A DNA stretch of 64,000 nt. It comes from Corynebacterium kalinowskii. Its GTDB lineage: Bacteria > Actinomycetota > Actinomycetes > Mycobacteriales > Mycobacteriaceae. Position 1 is the stretch's first letter. The number at the start of each line of letters is the position of its first letter. Position numbers and translations under genes: made by a program. Shown here in pieces: positions 32,996-41,244 of the stretch. The notes below the pieces were generated by a model. The model was not told the DNA's origin. It did no database searches and was given only the letters and a program-made list of their open reading frames with translations. Where the stretch lies: assembly GCF_009734385.1 (NCBI RefSeq), contig NZ_CP046452.1:1550001-1614000 (forward strand). The letters run 5' to 3'.

Positions 32996-33529
32996 TTAAG
33001 GCGTTGGTACGCCAGCTTTTTCTTCACACATGGCTGGAACCTGTTCCGGAGCCACGGTGTTCTTGATCAGGGTGCAGGCCCAAGACTGAGACAACTTCCA
33101 GGCACCGTCCTCGTGGACGAACTCCACGTTCTCAGCAGCCTGTGGCTCACGACCAGGAATGGTGAAATTCACGGTAGCAAGCACGGAATCTGGGGTGTAG
33201 CCCGGGAGAATCGGATCCACAACCTGGAAGTTTGCACCAGAGTCCTGCTTGGACTTGGTCATGGTCTCAAAGAGCTCCGGAGCGGTCTCACCTTTTTGCA
33301 CAGTCTTGGTCTTTTGCTCCACGCTCGCAGCAGGATCAGTAGCAGTCCCGAGCACAGCGTTGAGGTCTGCTGCAGTTGGCTGCGCTGGTGCAGCGCCCTT
33401 TGCCGGGGCCGACTTGGAAGTCGCGCTAGTGGTTTGGGACTTAGTTGGCTGCTCGTCACCAGAGCACGCGGTGAGGCTCAGAGCAGCGGCGATCATGGTT
33501 ACGGCCGCAGCCTTGGTGGAAAACTTCAA
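32996..33529 (-). CDS. MTB12-like lipoprotein
   Basis: 177-residue secreted lipoprotein. Signal MKFSTKAAAVTMIAAALSLTAC with lipobox Cys at residue 22, then a Thr/Ser/Ala/Pro linker. The C-terminal part (about residues 60-177) has the low-molecular-weight antigen MTB12 pattern: AVLGTATDPAASVEQKT, DPILPGYTPDSVLATVNFT, and EFVHEDGAWKLSQSWACTL, an NTF2-like beta/alpha fold found in mycobacterial culture-filtrate antigens. Likely on the outer surface; function unknown. Divergent from ansA (167 bases). It resembles in layout the lipoprotein at 6534 but not closely in sequence. Confidence 0.84.
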   Translation of the reverse strand: MKFSTKAAAVTMIAAALSLTACSGDEQPTKSQTTSATSKSAPAKGAAPAQPTAADLNAVLGTATDPAASVEQKTKTVQKGETAPELFETMTKSKQDSGANFQVVDPILPGYTPDSVLATVNFTIPGREPQAAENVEFVHEDGAWKLSQSWACTLIKNTVAPEQVPAMCEEKAGVPTP

Positions 33530-33696
33530 CGAAATCTCCTTGAGAGTTGGTGTCTTGTGAAGACTCTTTCATCCGGGGCCTAGCGTTAGATTTCTGCACA
33601 GGCGTCCTCACAACTGGCGCGTCAGCGATAATAACACGCGCACCATGGGTATCCCCAAGAGTCCATTGCTTCGTTACATGTGAGAGTGTTAATTCT

Positions 33697-34638
33697 ATGA
33701 CTGAAACAGCTGCCCCTAACAAAGTCGTTGTCATCACCACAGGCGGAACTATCGCCTGCACGGCGGACCGCAATGGTATTTTGCTCCCCACTGTGTCTGG
33801 GGAACAGCTCGTAGCGCCGGTGGCAGCTCGATTCGCCCCGGGCACCATGGACATTGAAGTTCGTGAGCTTACGCGCTTGGATTCATCATCGATGACTTTT
33901 GCGGACATCGATGAAATCGTCCAGGCAGTTCACGACGTTCTCGAAGACCCCACGGTATCCGGCGTCGTGGTCACACACGGCACCGACTCCATGGAGGAGA
34001 CCGCGGTAGCGGTGGACACCTTCCACAATGATCCGCGCCCCGTGGTGTTCACCGGCTCCCAGAAGCCCTTCGACCATCCTGAATCCGACGGGCCGAACAA
34101 TCTCTTCGAATCCATCGTGATCGCCAGCGACGATTCCGCACACGGCATCGGCTGCTTGATCGTCTTCGGCCACGCGGTACTCCCAGCCCGTGGAGCCACC
34201 AAATGGCACACAACCGAGGAGTTGGCCTTCGCCACCAATGGTCCGGAGGAACCAACCCGCCCGGTTCCCGTGGATCTCGCTGAGCTCGCCGGCCTCGACG
34301 TCCGTATCGTCCATGCTTACCCTGGCGCGGGTCGCGATATCCTCGACTACCTCAAGGACAAGAAAGTCGATGGAATTGTGGTCGAATCCATGGGTTCGGG
34401 CAATGTGAGCACAGAGTTCGCGCACGGGCTTATCGACGTCCTCGAAGCCGGGATCCCCGTCGCCCTTAGCACCCGTGTCCCCCGCGGCGAAGTGCTACCG
34501 AGCTATGGCGGCGTAGGTGGTGGCGCATCACTGCACGCAAAGGGCGCCTTCCCAACGACCTACTTCCGCTCCGCACAGGCTCGGGTGTTGCTGGCGATCT
34601 CGATTGCTACAGGTCGCCATCTGGCGACTTTGATGTAG
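33697..34638 (+). CDS. ansA: L-asparaginase
   Basis: Cytosolic-type asparaginase (313 residues) hydrolysing asparagine to aspartate and ammonia. First threonine motif VVVITTGGTIA near residue 12, second motif VVVTHGTDSMEETA near residue 90, and SQKPFDHPESDGPNN; both halves of the family's active site are present. No signal peptide, so intracellular. Start is ATG 33697 because the reading frame upstream of it is unlike coding sequence; no strong SD. Its 3' end overlaps dinB by 32 bases on the opposite strand. Neighbour of dinB/lspA as in mycobacteria. Confidence 0.96.
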   Translation: MTETAAPNKVVVITTGGTIACTADRNGILLPTVSGEQLVAPVAARFAPGTMDIEVRELTRLDSSSMTFADIDEIVQAVHDVLEDPTVSGVVVTHGTDSMEETAVAVDTFHNDPRPVVFTGSQKPFDHPESDGPNNLFESIVIASDDSAHGIGCLIVFGHAVLPARGATKWHTTEELAFATNGPEEPTRPVPVDLAELAGLDVRIVHAYPGAGRDILDYLKDKKVDGIVVESMGSGNVSTEFAHGLIDVLEAGIPVALSTRVPRGEVLPSYGGVGGGASLHAKGAFPTTYFRSAQARVLLAISIATGRHLATLM

Positions 34639-36010
34639 CCAGCCAGTCGCCCCAGTCGAGGCTGTCCAAAGGATCAGCCGGTACTAGTTTGGGGTCATCG
34701 ACAGCGAAACTCCGGGAAAGGCTGCGGGTGGTCGTGCGGGTTTCGAATCGAACCGAGACCACGCCGTGGCCCGAACCCTGCACCCAGCCGTGGCCAAATT
34801 CTGGGTGAAACACGTCCTGGGTACTGCGCCACGAGGTGCCAGAGTCACTATGGACTACTTCGCTACCCACCGAAATCTCTGCATCCTTGACATCGCCACG
34901 CACTCCAGCCTCATAGTTCCCGGAGGTCTCGATAACCACGCGTTGATCAAGTTCCGGAAACATCACATCCTGTCGTTCCAGCTCCAGACCCGAATAGGAC
35001 ACTCCGATGAGTCTGATGGGACCGACTTGGTCGGGATAGCGCGTCAGCTTTCGCGCACTTGCATGCAATGTGGCGAACTCGTCGGTGGCATAAGGCAGCG
35101 TCATCGATCGGGATTCGGTTTCAAAGCTCGCGAGTTTGGTTTTCACCGTGATGGTGCGGGCGCCTCTGCCGTCGCGAAGCAAGCGTCGGTGCGCATCTCG
35201 AGCGGATCGCTGCACCGCTTCGTCCACCTGCGCGGTGGTGGTGAGATCTTGTGGATAGGTGTGCTCGGCGCTGACTTGCTTCGCTTCTGCCCGTGGTACG
35301 ACGGGCCGCTCATCGTATCCTCGAGCGAGCTCCCACAGGCCAACTCCGTAGTTCTTACCAAGGGTTATCTCAACATCACGCTGGGAAAGCGCCGCGAAGT
35401 CAGCGATGGTTTCCACACCGACCTGAGCCAATTTCGCCTCAGCCACGGGGCCGATGCCCCACAACTTTCGCACCGGAAGCGGATCGAGAAGCTCATGCTG
35501 CCGGTCCCGCTCCACCACAAACACACCGTCCGGCTTGGCCTCTCCGGAGCCGATCTTGGCGAACTGCTTTCCTGCACCAGCACCGATCGAGGCCGGCAGC
35601 CCTGTTTCCTGCCAGATGAGCGCTCGGAGGTCCTCCGCCCACTGACTGACCTGGGGCGCACTAGCTCCGATCAACTCCTCGGGCTCTAGAAACGCCTCGT
35701 CGATCGACAGCTGTTCGACCACCCCGGAGCGCTGCGTCACCAGTTGAAAGACCCGACGCGAGGCGGCCTGATACACAACATGACGGGGTCGAACCGTGAC
35801 CGCTGAATACCCTACGAGTGCGCGAGCTTGATACATCGGCATCGCACTACGAGCCCCATACGCACGGGCTTCATAGGATGCGCCAGCAACCACTCCCCGA
35901 CCATCCATTCCGCCGACCAACACCGGGCGACCACGCAGCGTTGGTCGGGTCAGTTGCTCGACCGACGCAAAAAATGCATCCATATCGATGTGTAAAACCC
36001 AGCGCTGCAT
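34607..36010 (-). CDS. dinB: DNA polymerase IV
   Basis: Y-family translesion polymerase, 467 residues. Motifs: WVLHIDMDAFFASVEQ near residue 10 and QLSIDEAFLE near residue 100 give the catalytic acids; the little-finger domain follows (about 250-360) with SAEHTYPQDLTT. The C-terminal extension (360-467) lacks a clear beta-clamp motif and holds HPEFGHGWVQGSGHGVVSVRFET, a conserved actinobacterial tail. It is longer than typical E. coli DinB (351). Convergent with ansA, overlapping 32 bases. A TATGCT hexamer lies six bases before the ATG. Confidence 0.94.
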   Translation of the reverse strand: MQRWVLHIDMDAFFASVEQLTRPTLRGRPVLVGGMDGRGVVAGASYEARAYGARSAMPMYQARALVGYSAVTVRPRHVVYQAASRRVFQLVTQRSGVVEQLSIDEAFLEPEELIGASAPQVSQWAEDLRALIWQETGLPASIGAGAGKQFAKIGSGEAKPDGVFVVERDRQHELLDPLPVRKLWGIGPVAEAKLAQVGVETIADFAALSQRDVEITLGKNYGVGLWELARGYDERPVVPRAEAKQVSAEHTYPQDLTTTAQVDEAVQRSARDAHRRLLRDGRGARTITVKTKLASFETESRSMTLPYATDEFATLHASARKLTRYPDQVGPIRLIGVSYSGLELERQDVMFPELDQRVVIETSGNYEAGVRGDVKDAEISVGSEVVHSDSGTSWRSTQDVFHPEFGHGWVQGSGHGVVSVRFETRTTTRSLSRSFAVDDPKLVPADPLDSLDWGDWLATSKSPDGDL

Positions 36011-36016
36011 GCTGCG

Positions 36017-36022
36017 AGCATA
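36017..36022 (-). promoter_or_regulatory. Putative -10 (TATGCT) of dinB
   Basis: TATGCT on the reverse strand ends six bases before the dinB ATG at 36010, again without a Shine-Dalgarno. Confidence 0.35.
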
Positions 36023-36108
36023 TCCCGAACCGTTTTTCTGGGTACAAATGCTTAAGCTTTATGATTAACTGTTGCTTGTATAGGAATTCTCGTAGCACTG
36101 GAGTCAAA

Positions 36109-36738
36109 GTGTCCGCCATCGACCACACAGTCAAGTCTGCGATTTCCGTCTACCCGAGAACCAACAGTTTGGCGCTCATTACCGGCGGCCTGGCCTGGAT
36201 CGGGTATCTTTTCACACAATCTGGCGCCGTGCTGCTAGGAGTTAATTCAATCCACGGATGTCTCCTTAGACTTGGCGCTGCCATGCTGTACTTACTCGGC
36301 ACGGTACTAATCTTTGTATCTTTCCGACGCTCCGCACCAAAATCTGCGCTCATGCTGTTCGTCTTCAACGCTGTCGCCGTCGGATTCTACGTTCGCGCCG
36401 TTACGCACTTACTCGAAGTACAACCCAATGTCACCAGTTTCACGACCAACTATCACATTGCTCAAGTGCTCATGGCGGTGGCAGTGTTTTTCATGGCCCA
36501 CTGTTTGCAGCTAGATGAGCGTTTCCCCAAGTGGTTGGCGGTCTTTTTCTACCTATATGCAGTGGTGTGTGCCCTGCAGACCGGGCTTCATCTTGCGGGA
36601 CTGCCAATTCGACCGTATGACCCTGAGGTCATGGTGCTTACTGTCGTTTCCGAACTAACCTTCGCCTTCATGCTCATCCGTGTCGGGGCGAACCAGCTGA
36701 ATGAGCAAGAACAATTGCTCCGAACAGCTAAAATGTGA
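36109..36738 (+). CDS. Integral membrane protein, unknown
   Basis: 209-residue membrane protein with about six hydrophobic segments (LALITGGLAWIGYLF, AMLYLLGTVLIFVSF, ALMLFVFNAVAVGFYV, VLMAVAVFFMAHCL, WLAVFFYLYAVVCALQ, and VLTVVSELTFAFML). GGAG at 36100-36103, six bases before GTG 36109, fixes the start; an in-frame ATG at 36061 has no such site. No motif recognised, and no clear relation to known transporters. Divergent from dinB (98 bases) and convergent with the lipoprotein at 36728 (11-base overlap). Confidence 0.75.
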   Translation: MSAIDHTVKSAISVYPRTNSLALITGGLAWIGYLFTQSGAVLLGVNSIHGCLLRLGAAMLYLLGTVLIFVSFRRSAPKSALMLFVFNAVAVGFYVRAVTHLLEVQPNVTSFTTNYHIAQVLMAVAVFFMAHCLQLDERFPKWLAVFFYLYAVVCALQTGLHLAGLPIRPYDPEVMVLTVVSELTFAFMLIRVGANQLNEQEQLLRTAKM

Positions 36739-37405
36739 GTTTGTTGAGCAGCGCCTCTGCCCGTGAATGAGTTGCCTCTCGTCGCTGATCACCGTCGAAA
36801 AGTGTGTCCAAGTCCTTTGTACTGATACCACCGGTGACCTTGTTAAGGATGCCGCGATCGTCACGGCTGAGCGCCGTTTCGCGAAAGACTGGGACCACGT
36901 TCTGTGGGAGTTCCGGGCCCTCATAGTTGTCGCAGCCCTGGGCATTGGAGGGGTCAGTGGCCATCAGCGTGGACGGCAAGGAACCGACCATCGCCTGATA
37001 AACCTTGTCGCGCCAGGTGCCGTCATTTGGATCCAACCCCTTTGCTTTGTCTGCGAGATATTCCTTCGACAGTTTCTCCGCGAGCGCCGGATCAAGATAG
37101 TGCAAAAACTCGCCAGTACAACCCACGACGAGATCTACCTGACCAGACTCCAATCGACTGATCCGCGGCTTGTCCATGGAGTTTCTTTCAGTCTCCAAGT
37201 ATGCCTCTCGGCCGCTGCGGACGAAAGCTCCAGTAATCACTTCGCCAAAGGCTTGCTGCTGGTATCTCTCGTCATTGATGGAAATTAAGATGGTATCTCG
37301 TTCCGATTCACGCATCTCACCTCGTGGCTCACTAGCACAACCTGCAGTGAAGCCGACAGCGCACAGCGTCGCTCCCACTGCCCATCGAGTAGCCACTCCC
37401 CTCAC
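36728..37405 (-). CDS. OpuAC/ProX-like substrate-binding lipoprotein, orphan
   Basis: 225-residue lipoprotein, lipobox FTAGC (Cys near residue 23). The rest is like the glycine-betaine/choline-type substrate-binding (OpuAC) fold but short: SINDERYQQQAFGEVITGAFV opens the domain, DLVVGCTGEFLHYLDPA is the DLxxGYxGE-type helix, and LSRDDRGILNKVTGGISTKDLDTL resembles the closing region. Typical domains are about 280 residues, so it is about a fifth short. No ABC permease or ATPase is beside it. GTG start. May be a degenerate or sensory binding protein rather than a transporter component. Confidence 0.6.
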   Translation of the reverse strand: MRGVATRWAVGATLCAVGFTAGCASEPRGEMRESERDTILISINDERYQQQAFGEVITGAFVRSGREAYLETERNSMDKPRISRLESGQVDLVVGCTGEFLHYLDPALAEKLSKEYLADKAKGLDPNDGTWRDKVYQAMVGSLPSTLMATDPSNAQGCDNYEGPELPQNVVPVFRETALSRDDRGILNKVTGGISTKDLDTLFDGDQRREATHSRAEALLNKLTF

Positions 37406-37569
37406 GGGACAACCGCCTTTCTCAAACGCATTGTCTGATAACTGCTACCACTTTACTTCGACTAGTCCTCGAGCAGGAGCTTCGACTCCTTCTGCCACTT
37501 GGTCGGCAGGTAGATAGGGTTGTAATGTCTGTGAAGTTAATCCCCACTTGCACCTGAGGAGGTTCAGCG

Positions 37570-38664
37570 ATGGCGAACACTTTCCCGCTCCCCAAACGGC
37601 CGAAGCCGGATACCCTACCTCAGCCTCCCTCGCAAGAGACAGGATCAAAACTTCGCGTCCCAGTAGAGCGGGCGATCGAGCGTTGCGTGATCTACCGAGA
37701 CGGAGTACCAGTCCGGGGATCTTACAACTACCGCGAAGCCTTGGAGGAAGTGCGTCGTTCCGGTTCGGGCTACGTGTGGCTCGGTCTTTATGAACCCGAT
37801 GAGCGCCAAATGATGCTCATCTCCCAGGCCTACGATGTCCACGATCTGATTGTGGAGGATGCCGTGGGCGCGCGACAGCGCCCCAAAGTGGATCGTTACG
37901 GCGACCAGTTCTTCTTTGTCATCCGCGCGGTGAAGTACACCGATGATGCCATCGTTACCGACGCTAAAGAGATCATCGAAACCGGCGAGGTCCAAATGAT
38001 CGTCGGCCCCGATTTCATCATCACGATTCGCCACGGCGAGCAATCAACCATCACCGGCTTGAAAAAGCGCCTGGAGCTCGATCCGGAGCGGTGCGCGCTC
38101 GGCCCGTCGGCGGTCGCATGGCTGATTGCTGACGTGCTTGTCGACGACTACATTCGCATCGCCCGCTTGCTGTCCATCGACGTGGATGAGCTGGAAAACG
38201 AAGTGTTCGCCCCCGGCACGAGCTTCGATATTGAGCAGATCTATCGCCTGAAGCGAGAGATCCTAGAAATGCGCCACGCCATCGATCCGCTTGCTCCTGC
38301 GCTTCGCACCCTCACCACAAACCAACAGGGTTTGCTCTCAGATCAAATCAGCAAATACTTCGTCGACGTCCTCGACCATGAAATCTCTGCCATGGATCTC
38401 ATCGCCTCACACGATGAACGACTCACCTCCCTGATCAATGCAGGTTCGGCGAAGGTGTCCATGCAGCAGAATGCGGATATGCGTCGCCTATCCGCCATCG
38501 TCGGTATGGCGGCGGTCCCAACGATGATCGCTGGCATTTACGGCATGAACTTTGAAAACATGCCGGAGCTGAAGACTCAGTACGGCTATTACGTCGTCCT
38601 GTTCATCATGTTTGCTTCCATCATGGGCATGTGGTGGTTCTTCAAACGCAACAAATGGCTCTAA
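37570..38664 (+). CDS. corA: Magnesium/cobalt transporter CorA
   Basis: 364-residue CorA channel. Cytosolic N-terminal alpha/beta and willow-helix domain (residues 1-290) with LGLYEPDERQM, and IIETGEVQMIVGPDFIITIRHG, then two membrane helices at the C-terminus. The first ends in the signature YGMNFENMPEL (GMN), the second (YYVVLFIMFASIMGMWWFF) is followed by a basic tail. AGGAGG eight bases before the ATG fixes the start. Overlaps the convergent YflT-like gene by four bases. Mg2+ uptake; the MgtE-N/CBS gene is only 640 bases downstream. Confidence 0.96.
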   Translation: MANTFPLPKRPKPDTLPQPPSQETGSKLRVPVERAIERCVIYRDGVPVRGSYNYREALEEVRRSGSGYVWLGLYEPDERQMMLISQAYDVHDLIVEDAVGARQRPKVDRYGDQFFFVIRAVKYTDDAIVTDAKEIIETGEVQMIVGPDFIITIRHGEQSTITGLKKRLELDPERCALGPSAVAWLIADVLVDDYIRIARLLSIDVDELENEVFAPGTSFDIEQIYRLKREILEMRHAIDPLAPALRTLTTNQQGLLSDQISKYFVDVLDHEISAMDLIASHDERLTSLINAGSAKVSMQQNADMRRLSAIVGMAAVPTMIAGIYGMNFENMPELKTQYGYYVVLFIMFASIMGMWWFFKRNKWL

Positions 38665-39173
38665 TCCACTTTCAGCTTTCCCGCTAGGTTAGCGCGGGAA
38701 ATGAGGTCGCGGGCCGACCTTGCGTGTTCCGGCGAACACAGGACGTCGTAACGCCCTGCCACAATCTGGGTCTGGGAGCTAAAATCGCGCTGGCCACGGG
38801 TGCTGGCATAACTCGTGGCTGCGGAGATCATGCCAAAGACAACGCCCATCAGAATGCCTGCGATCAAAGGTGCTACCCAGTTGTTGCTGAACAGTCCCAT
38901 GAGAAGGCCAAAGAATACGCCCATCCAGGCACCGGAGGCGGCCCCGCCGAGCAGCACCCTCCCCCAGGTCAGACGGCCGATTACGCGCTCAACCTCCATG
39001 AGATTGACACCCACGATTGTGAGCTCGTTGACTGGGAAATCACCAGCGTCGGAAAGCATATCGACGGCCGCCTGAGCCTCCCCATATGTGGCAAAGCTGC
39101 CCACCGGCCACCCGGAAGGGAGCGGGCGCGGGTCGACCTGGGCTGGGGTGGCGACTTTTCGCTGCGGTTCCAT
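38661..39173 (-). CDS. General stress protein 17M-like (YflT) membrane protein
   Basis: 170-residue protein. N-terminal YflT-type domain (PSGWPVGSFATYGEAQAAVDML, residues 19-65) of the general stress protein 17M family, then two hydrophobic segments (GRVLLGGAASGAWMGVFFGLLMG and LIAGILMGVVFGMISAAT) and a C-terminal piece with DVLCSPEHARSARDLI. The start is placed at ATG 39173 because AAGGATG lies five bases upstream; an ATG five codons earlier is less likely. Membrane stress protein of unknown role. It is read opposite to its neighbours, convergent with corA and divergent from the MgtE-N gene. Confidence 0.82.
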   Translation of the reverse strand: MEPQRKVATPAQVDPRPLPSGWPVGSFATYGEAQAAVDMLSDAGDFPVNELTIVGVNLMEVERVIGRLTWGRVLLGGAASGAWMGVFFGLLMGLFSNNWVAPLIAGILMGVVFGMISAATSYASTRGQRDFSSQTQIVAGRYDVLCSPEHARSARDLISRANLAGKLKVD

Positions 39174-39287
39174 GACATCCTTATGCAATTAGTGACGTTT
39201 ACTACCGTGTTCAACGGATAAACAGACCAGAATGTTCCCAGGTTGGATTGTGCACTAGGCCCCGCCCAAGAATCGTCCACTCACCAC

Positions 39288-39293
39288 TACAAT
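39288..39293 (+). promoter_or_regulatory. Putative -10 (TACAAT) of MgtE-N gene
   Basis: TACAAT, close to consensus, is eight bases before the ATG at 39302. No Shine-Dalgarno intervenes; the start is leaderless in pattern. Confidence 0.42.
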
Positions 39294-39301
39294 GGCCAGT
39301 T

Positions 39302-40606
39302 ATGAGCACTACAACTCGGGTATACGCTGGCCGCCTCAACGGAATGATCGTCAGAGGGCCCGATGCAGAACCCATCGGTCGCGTGCGCGATGTCGTAGTC
39401 AGCATTCGCCCGACCACCCATCTCTCCCGGGCCCTGGGACTCGTGGTGGAAATGACGAATAAGCGTCGCATCTTTGTCCCGCTGCTTCGTGTTGCTAACA
39501 TCGACCCATCAGATATCACGCTGGTGTCCGGCTCGATATCCATGCGAGGTTTCAAGCCTCGTTCGGGTGAATCCACGGTGATGCAGGATCTAGTCGGCAC
39601 AAAAGTCCAGGTCAATGATCCAGAATTGCCTCATTTGCACTATAAGCCCGTGGAGATTGCTGACGTCGAGCTCGAACGCACCCGCACACGCGACTGGGTC
39701 ATTTCCCGCTTGGCGGTATTCGGTGATCGTCCGAAGTTTGGTCGTCGCGCCGACCTGCATGTGGTGCCTTGGGCACACGTGCTTGGAGCAACCTCCGGTG
39801 GCTTTGGCCAGACGGATGCCACCACCGAGATCATCGCCTCTTTCGATGACATGCGCCCAGCCGATATCGCGACTGTGATGCACGAAATGTCTATGCTGCA
39901 GCGCCAACAAGTGGCCGAGGAGCTTGACGACGAACGCCTCGCCGACATCATCCAGGAGATGCCAGACGATCACCAGGCAGAGCTTATTGAGGCACTCGAC
40001 ATAGAGCGCGCAGCGGACGTGTTGGAGGAAATGGACCCGGATGATGCCGCTGACTTGTTGGGCGAGCTTCCCGATGCAAAGGCAGACGTCCTGCTGGAAC
40101 TGATGGACCCAGAAGAATCCGCTCCAGTCCGACGCCTCATGACATTTTCGCCAGGCACCGTGGGCGCTCTAATGACCCCCGAGCCACTCATTCTTACTCC
40201 GCAAACCACGGTGGCGGAGGCGCTTGCAATGGCGCGAAATCCTGATCTGCCTACTTCACTGAGTTCGCTAGTGTTTGTGGTTCGCCCGCCGACAGCGACT
40301 CCTACTGGAAAGTACCTCGGGTGCGTCCACCTACAGAAGTTGCTTCGCGAACCGCCGAGTTCGCTAGTTGGCGGCATTCTGGACCCGGACTTACCACCGC
40401 TGTATGCGGACGATACGCACGAGACAGCCGCTCGCTACTTTGCCATGTATAACTTGGTGTGTGGTCCAGTGCTCGACGAGGACAATCACTTGCTCGGGGC
40501 CGTCGCCGTCGACGACCTGCTCGATCACCTCCTACCGGAGGACTGGCGTGAGCTTGGCTTGCGCCCCGATCCGATTCACTCTCACACCCCTTCATCAGCC
40601 CGTTAA
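39302..40606 (+). CDS. Soluble MgtE N-domain/CBS protein lacking transport domain
   Basis: 434-residue protein without membrane segments. Residues 1-170 hold a PRC-barrel-like beta domain (RLNGMIVRGPDAEPIGRVRDVVV). Residues 185-290 match the MgtE N-terminal superhelix (MHEMSMLQRQQVAEELDDERLADIIQ, DIERAADVLEEMDPDDAADLL). Two CBS repeats follow (FSPGTVGALMTPEPLILTPQ and GGILDPDLPPLYADDTHETA), but the five-helix MgtE transport domain is missing, as the protein ends at HTPSSAR. In actinobacteria such a Mg2+-sensing half without a channel exists. It is followed by the DUF1003 membrane gene after ten bases, which may be its partner. Confidence 0.86.
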   Translation: MSTTTRVYAGRLNGMIVRGPDAEPIGRVRDVVVSIRPTTHLSRALGLVVEMTNKRRIFVPLLRVANIDPSDITLVSGSISMRGFKPRSGESTVMQDLVGTKVQVNDPELPHLHYKPVEIADVELERTRTRDWVISRLAVFGDRPKFGRRADLHVVPWAHVLGATSGGFGQTDATTEIIASFDDMRPADIATVMHEMSMLQRQQVAEELDDERLADIIQEMPDDHQAELIEALDIERAADVLEEMDPDDAADLLGELPDAKADVLLELMDPEESAPVRRLMTFSPGTVGALMTPEPLILTPQTTVAEALAMARNPDLPTSLSSLVFVVRPPTATPTGKYLGCVHLQKLLREPPSSLVGGILDPDLPPLYADDTHETAARYFAMYNLVCGPVLDEDNHLLGAVAVDDLLDHLLPEDWRELGLRPDPIHSHTPSSAR

Positions 40607-40615
40607 GGAGGCACC

Positions 40616-41233
40616 ATGGCGGACAAACGCTCCCAGCTGGACACTCCCGCTGTTGGTCCCCGCAAAGGCATTCTCCGTGTTGACGCAGATGCTGTGGGCG
40701 CCTTCGCCGAAAAAGTCGCTCGATTCTTTGGCACCGGCGAGTATTTGTTTTGGCAGACGGTTTTTGTCATCATTTGGATCGCCCTGAATGCCGGCGCTTG
40801 GTGGTGGAGTTGGGATCCATATCCGTTCATCCTGCTTAATCTCGCTTTCTCTACTCAGGCTGCTTACGCGGCCCCGCTGATTTTGCTGGCGCAGAATCGC
40901 CAAGAAGACCGCGACCGCGTGACGATCACGGAAGATCGCCGGCGAGCTGAGGAGACCAAAGCCGACACGGAATTTCTGGCCCGAGAGCTGGCCAGCGTTC
41001 GCTTGTCCCTTGGTGACGCCGTCACCCGCGACTACCTGCGTCGAGAGCTGGAGGATGTCCAAGGCCTACTCGAACGCATCGAAGCAAAACTGGATGACGA
41101 GTCGGCCGCACGCATCGCGCGTGAACACGAGCGGGAGAATGATCGCAGTTCCTCCGAACTGTCAGAACCTCGCCATGGCGATGTCGCTGAAAAGCACCAG
41201 GCGCTGGACGAGGGCGAAAGCCCTACGCGGTAG
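40616..41233 (+). CDS. DUF1003 family membrane protein
   Basis: 205-residue protein: a charged N-terminus, then two hydrophobic segments (FWQTVFVIIWIALNAGAWWW and NLAFSTQAAYAAPLILLAQN), the DUF1003 core that spans about residues 30-100, and a helical charged C-terminal region (residues 100-200, LARELASVRLSLGDAV) likely a coiled coil. TAAGGAGG seven bases before ATG gives a firm start. Ten bases after the MgtE-N/CBS gene and 11 before mrp; probably one transcript with the former. Its DUF is of unknown function; linkage to a Mg2+ sensor protein is suggestive. Confidence 0.88.
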   Translation: MADKRSQLDTPAVGPRKGILRVDADAVGAFAEKVARFFGTGEYLFWQTVFVIIWIALNAGAWWWSWDPYPFILLNLAFSTQAAYAAPLILLAQNRQEDRDRVTITEDRRRAEETKADTEFLARELASVRLSLGDAVTRDYLRRELEDVQGLLERIEAKLDDESAARIAREHERENDRSSSELSEPRHGDVAEKHQALDEGESPTR

Positions 41234-41236
41234 GAT
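41231..41236 (+). promoter_or_regulatory. Putative -10 (TAGGAT) of mrp, on the DUF1003 stop
   Basis: TAGGAT begins with the DUF1003 TAG stop codon and ends eight bases before the GTG of mrp (41245). It would give mrp its own leaderless transcript. Confidence 0.38.
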
Positions 41237-41244
41237 TAGCTTCC

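Noticed and set aside
37406..37569. Mg2+ riboswitch upstream of corA
   Set aside because: The 164-base gap shows no long paired architecture typical of M-box; only a promoter-like TA-rich patch and AGGAGG.
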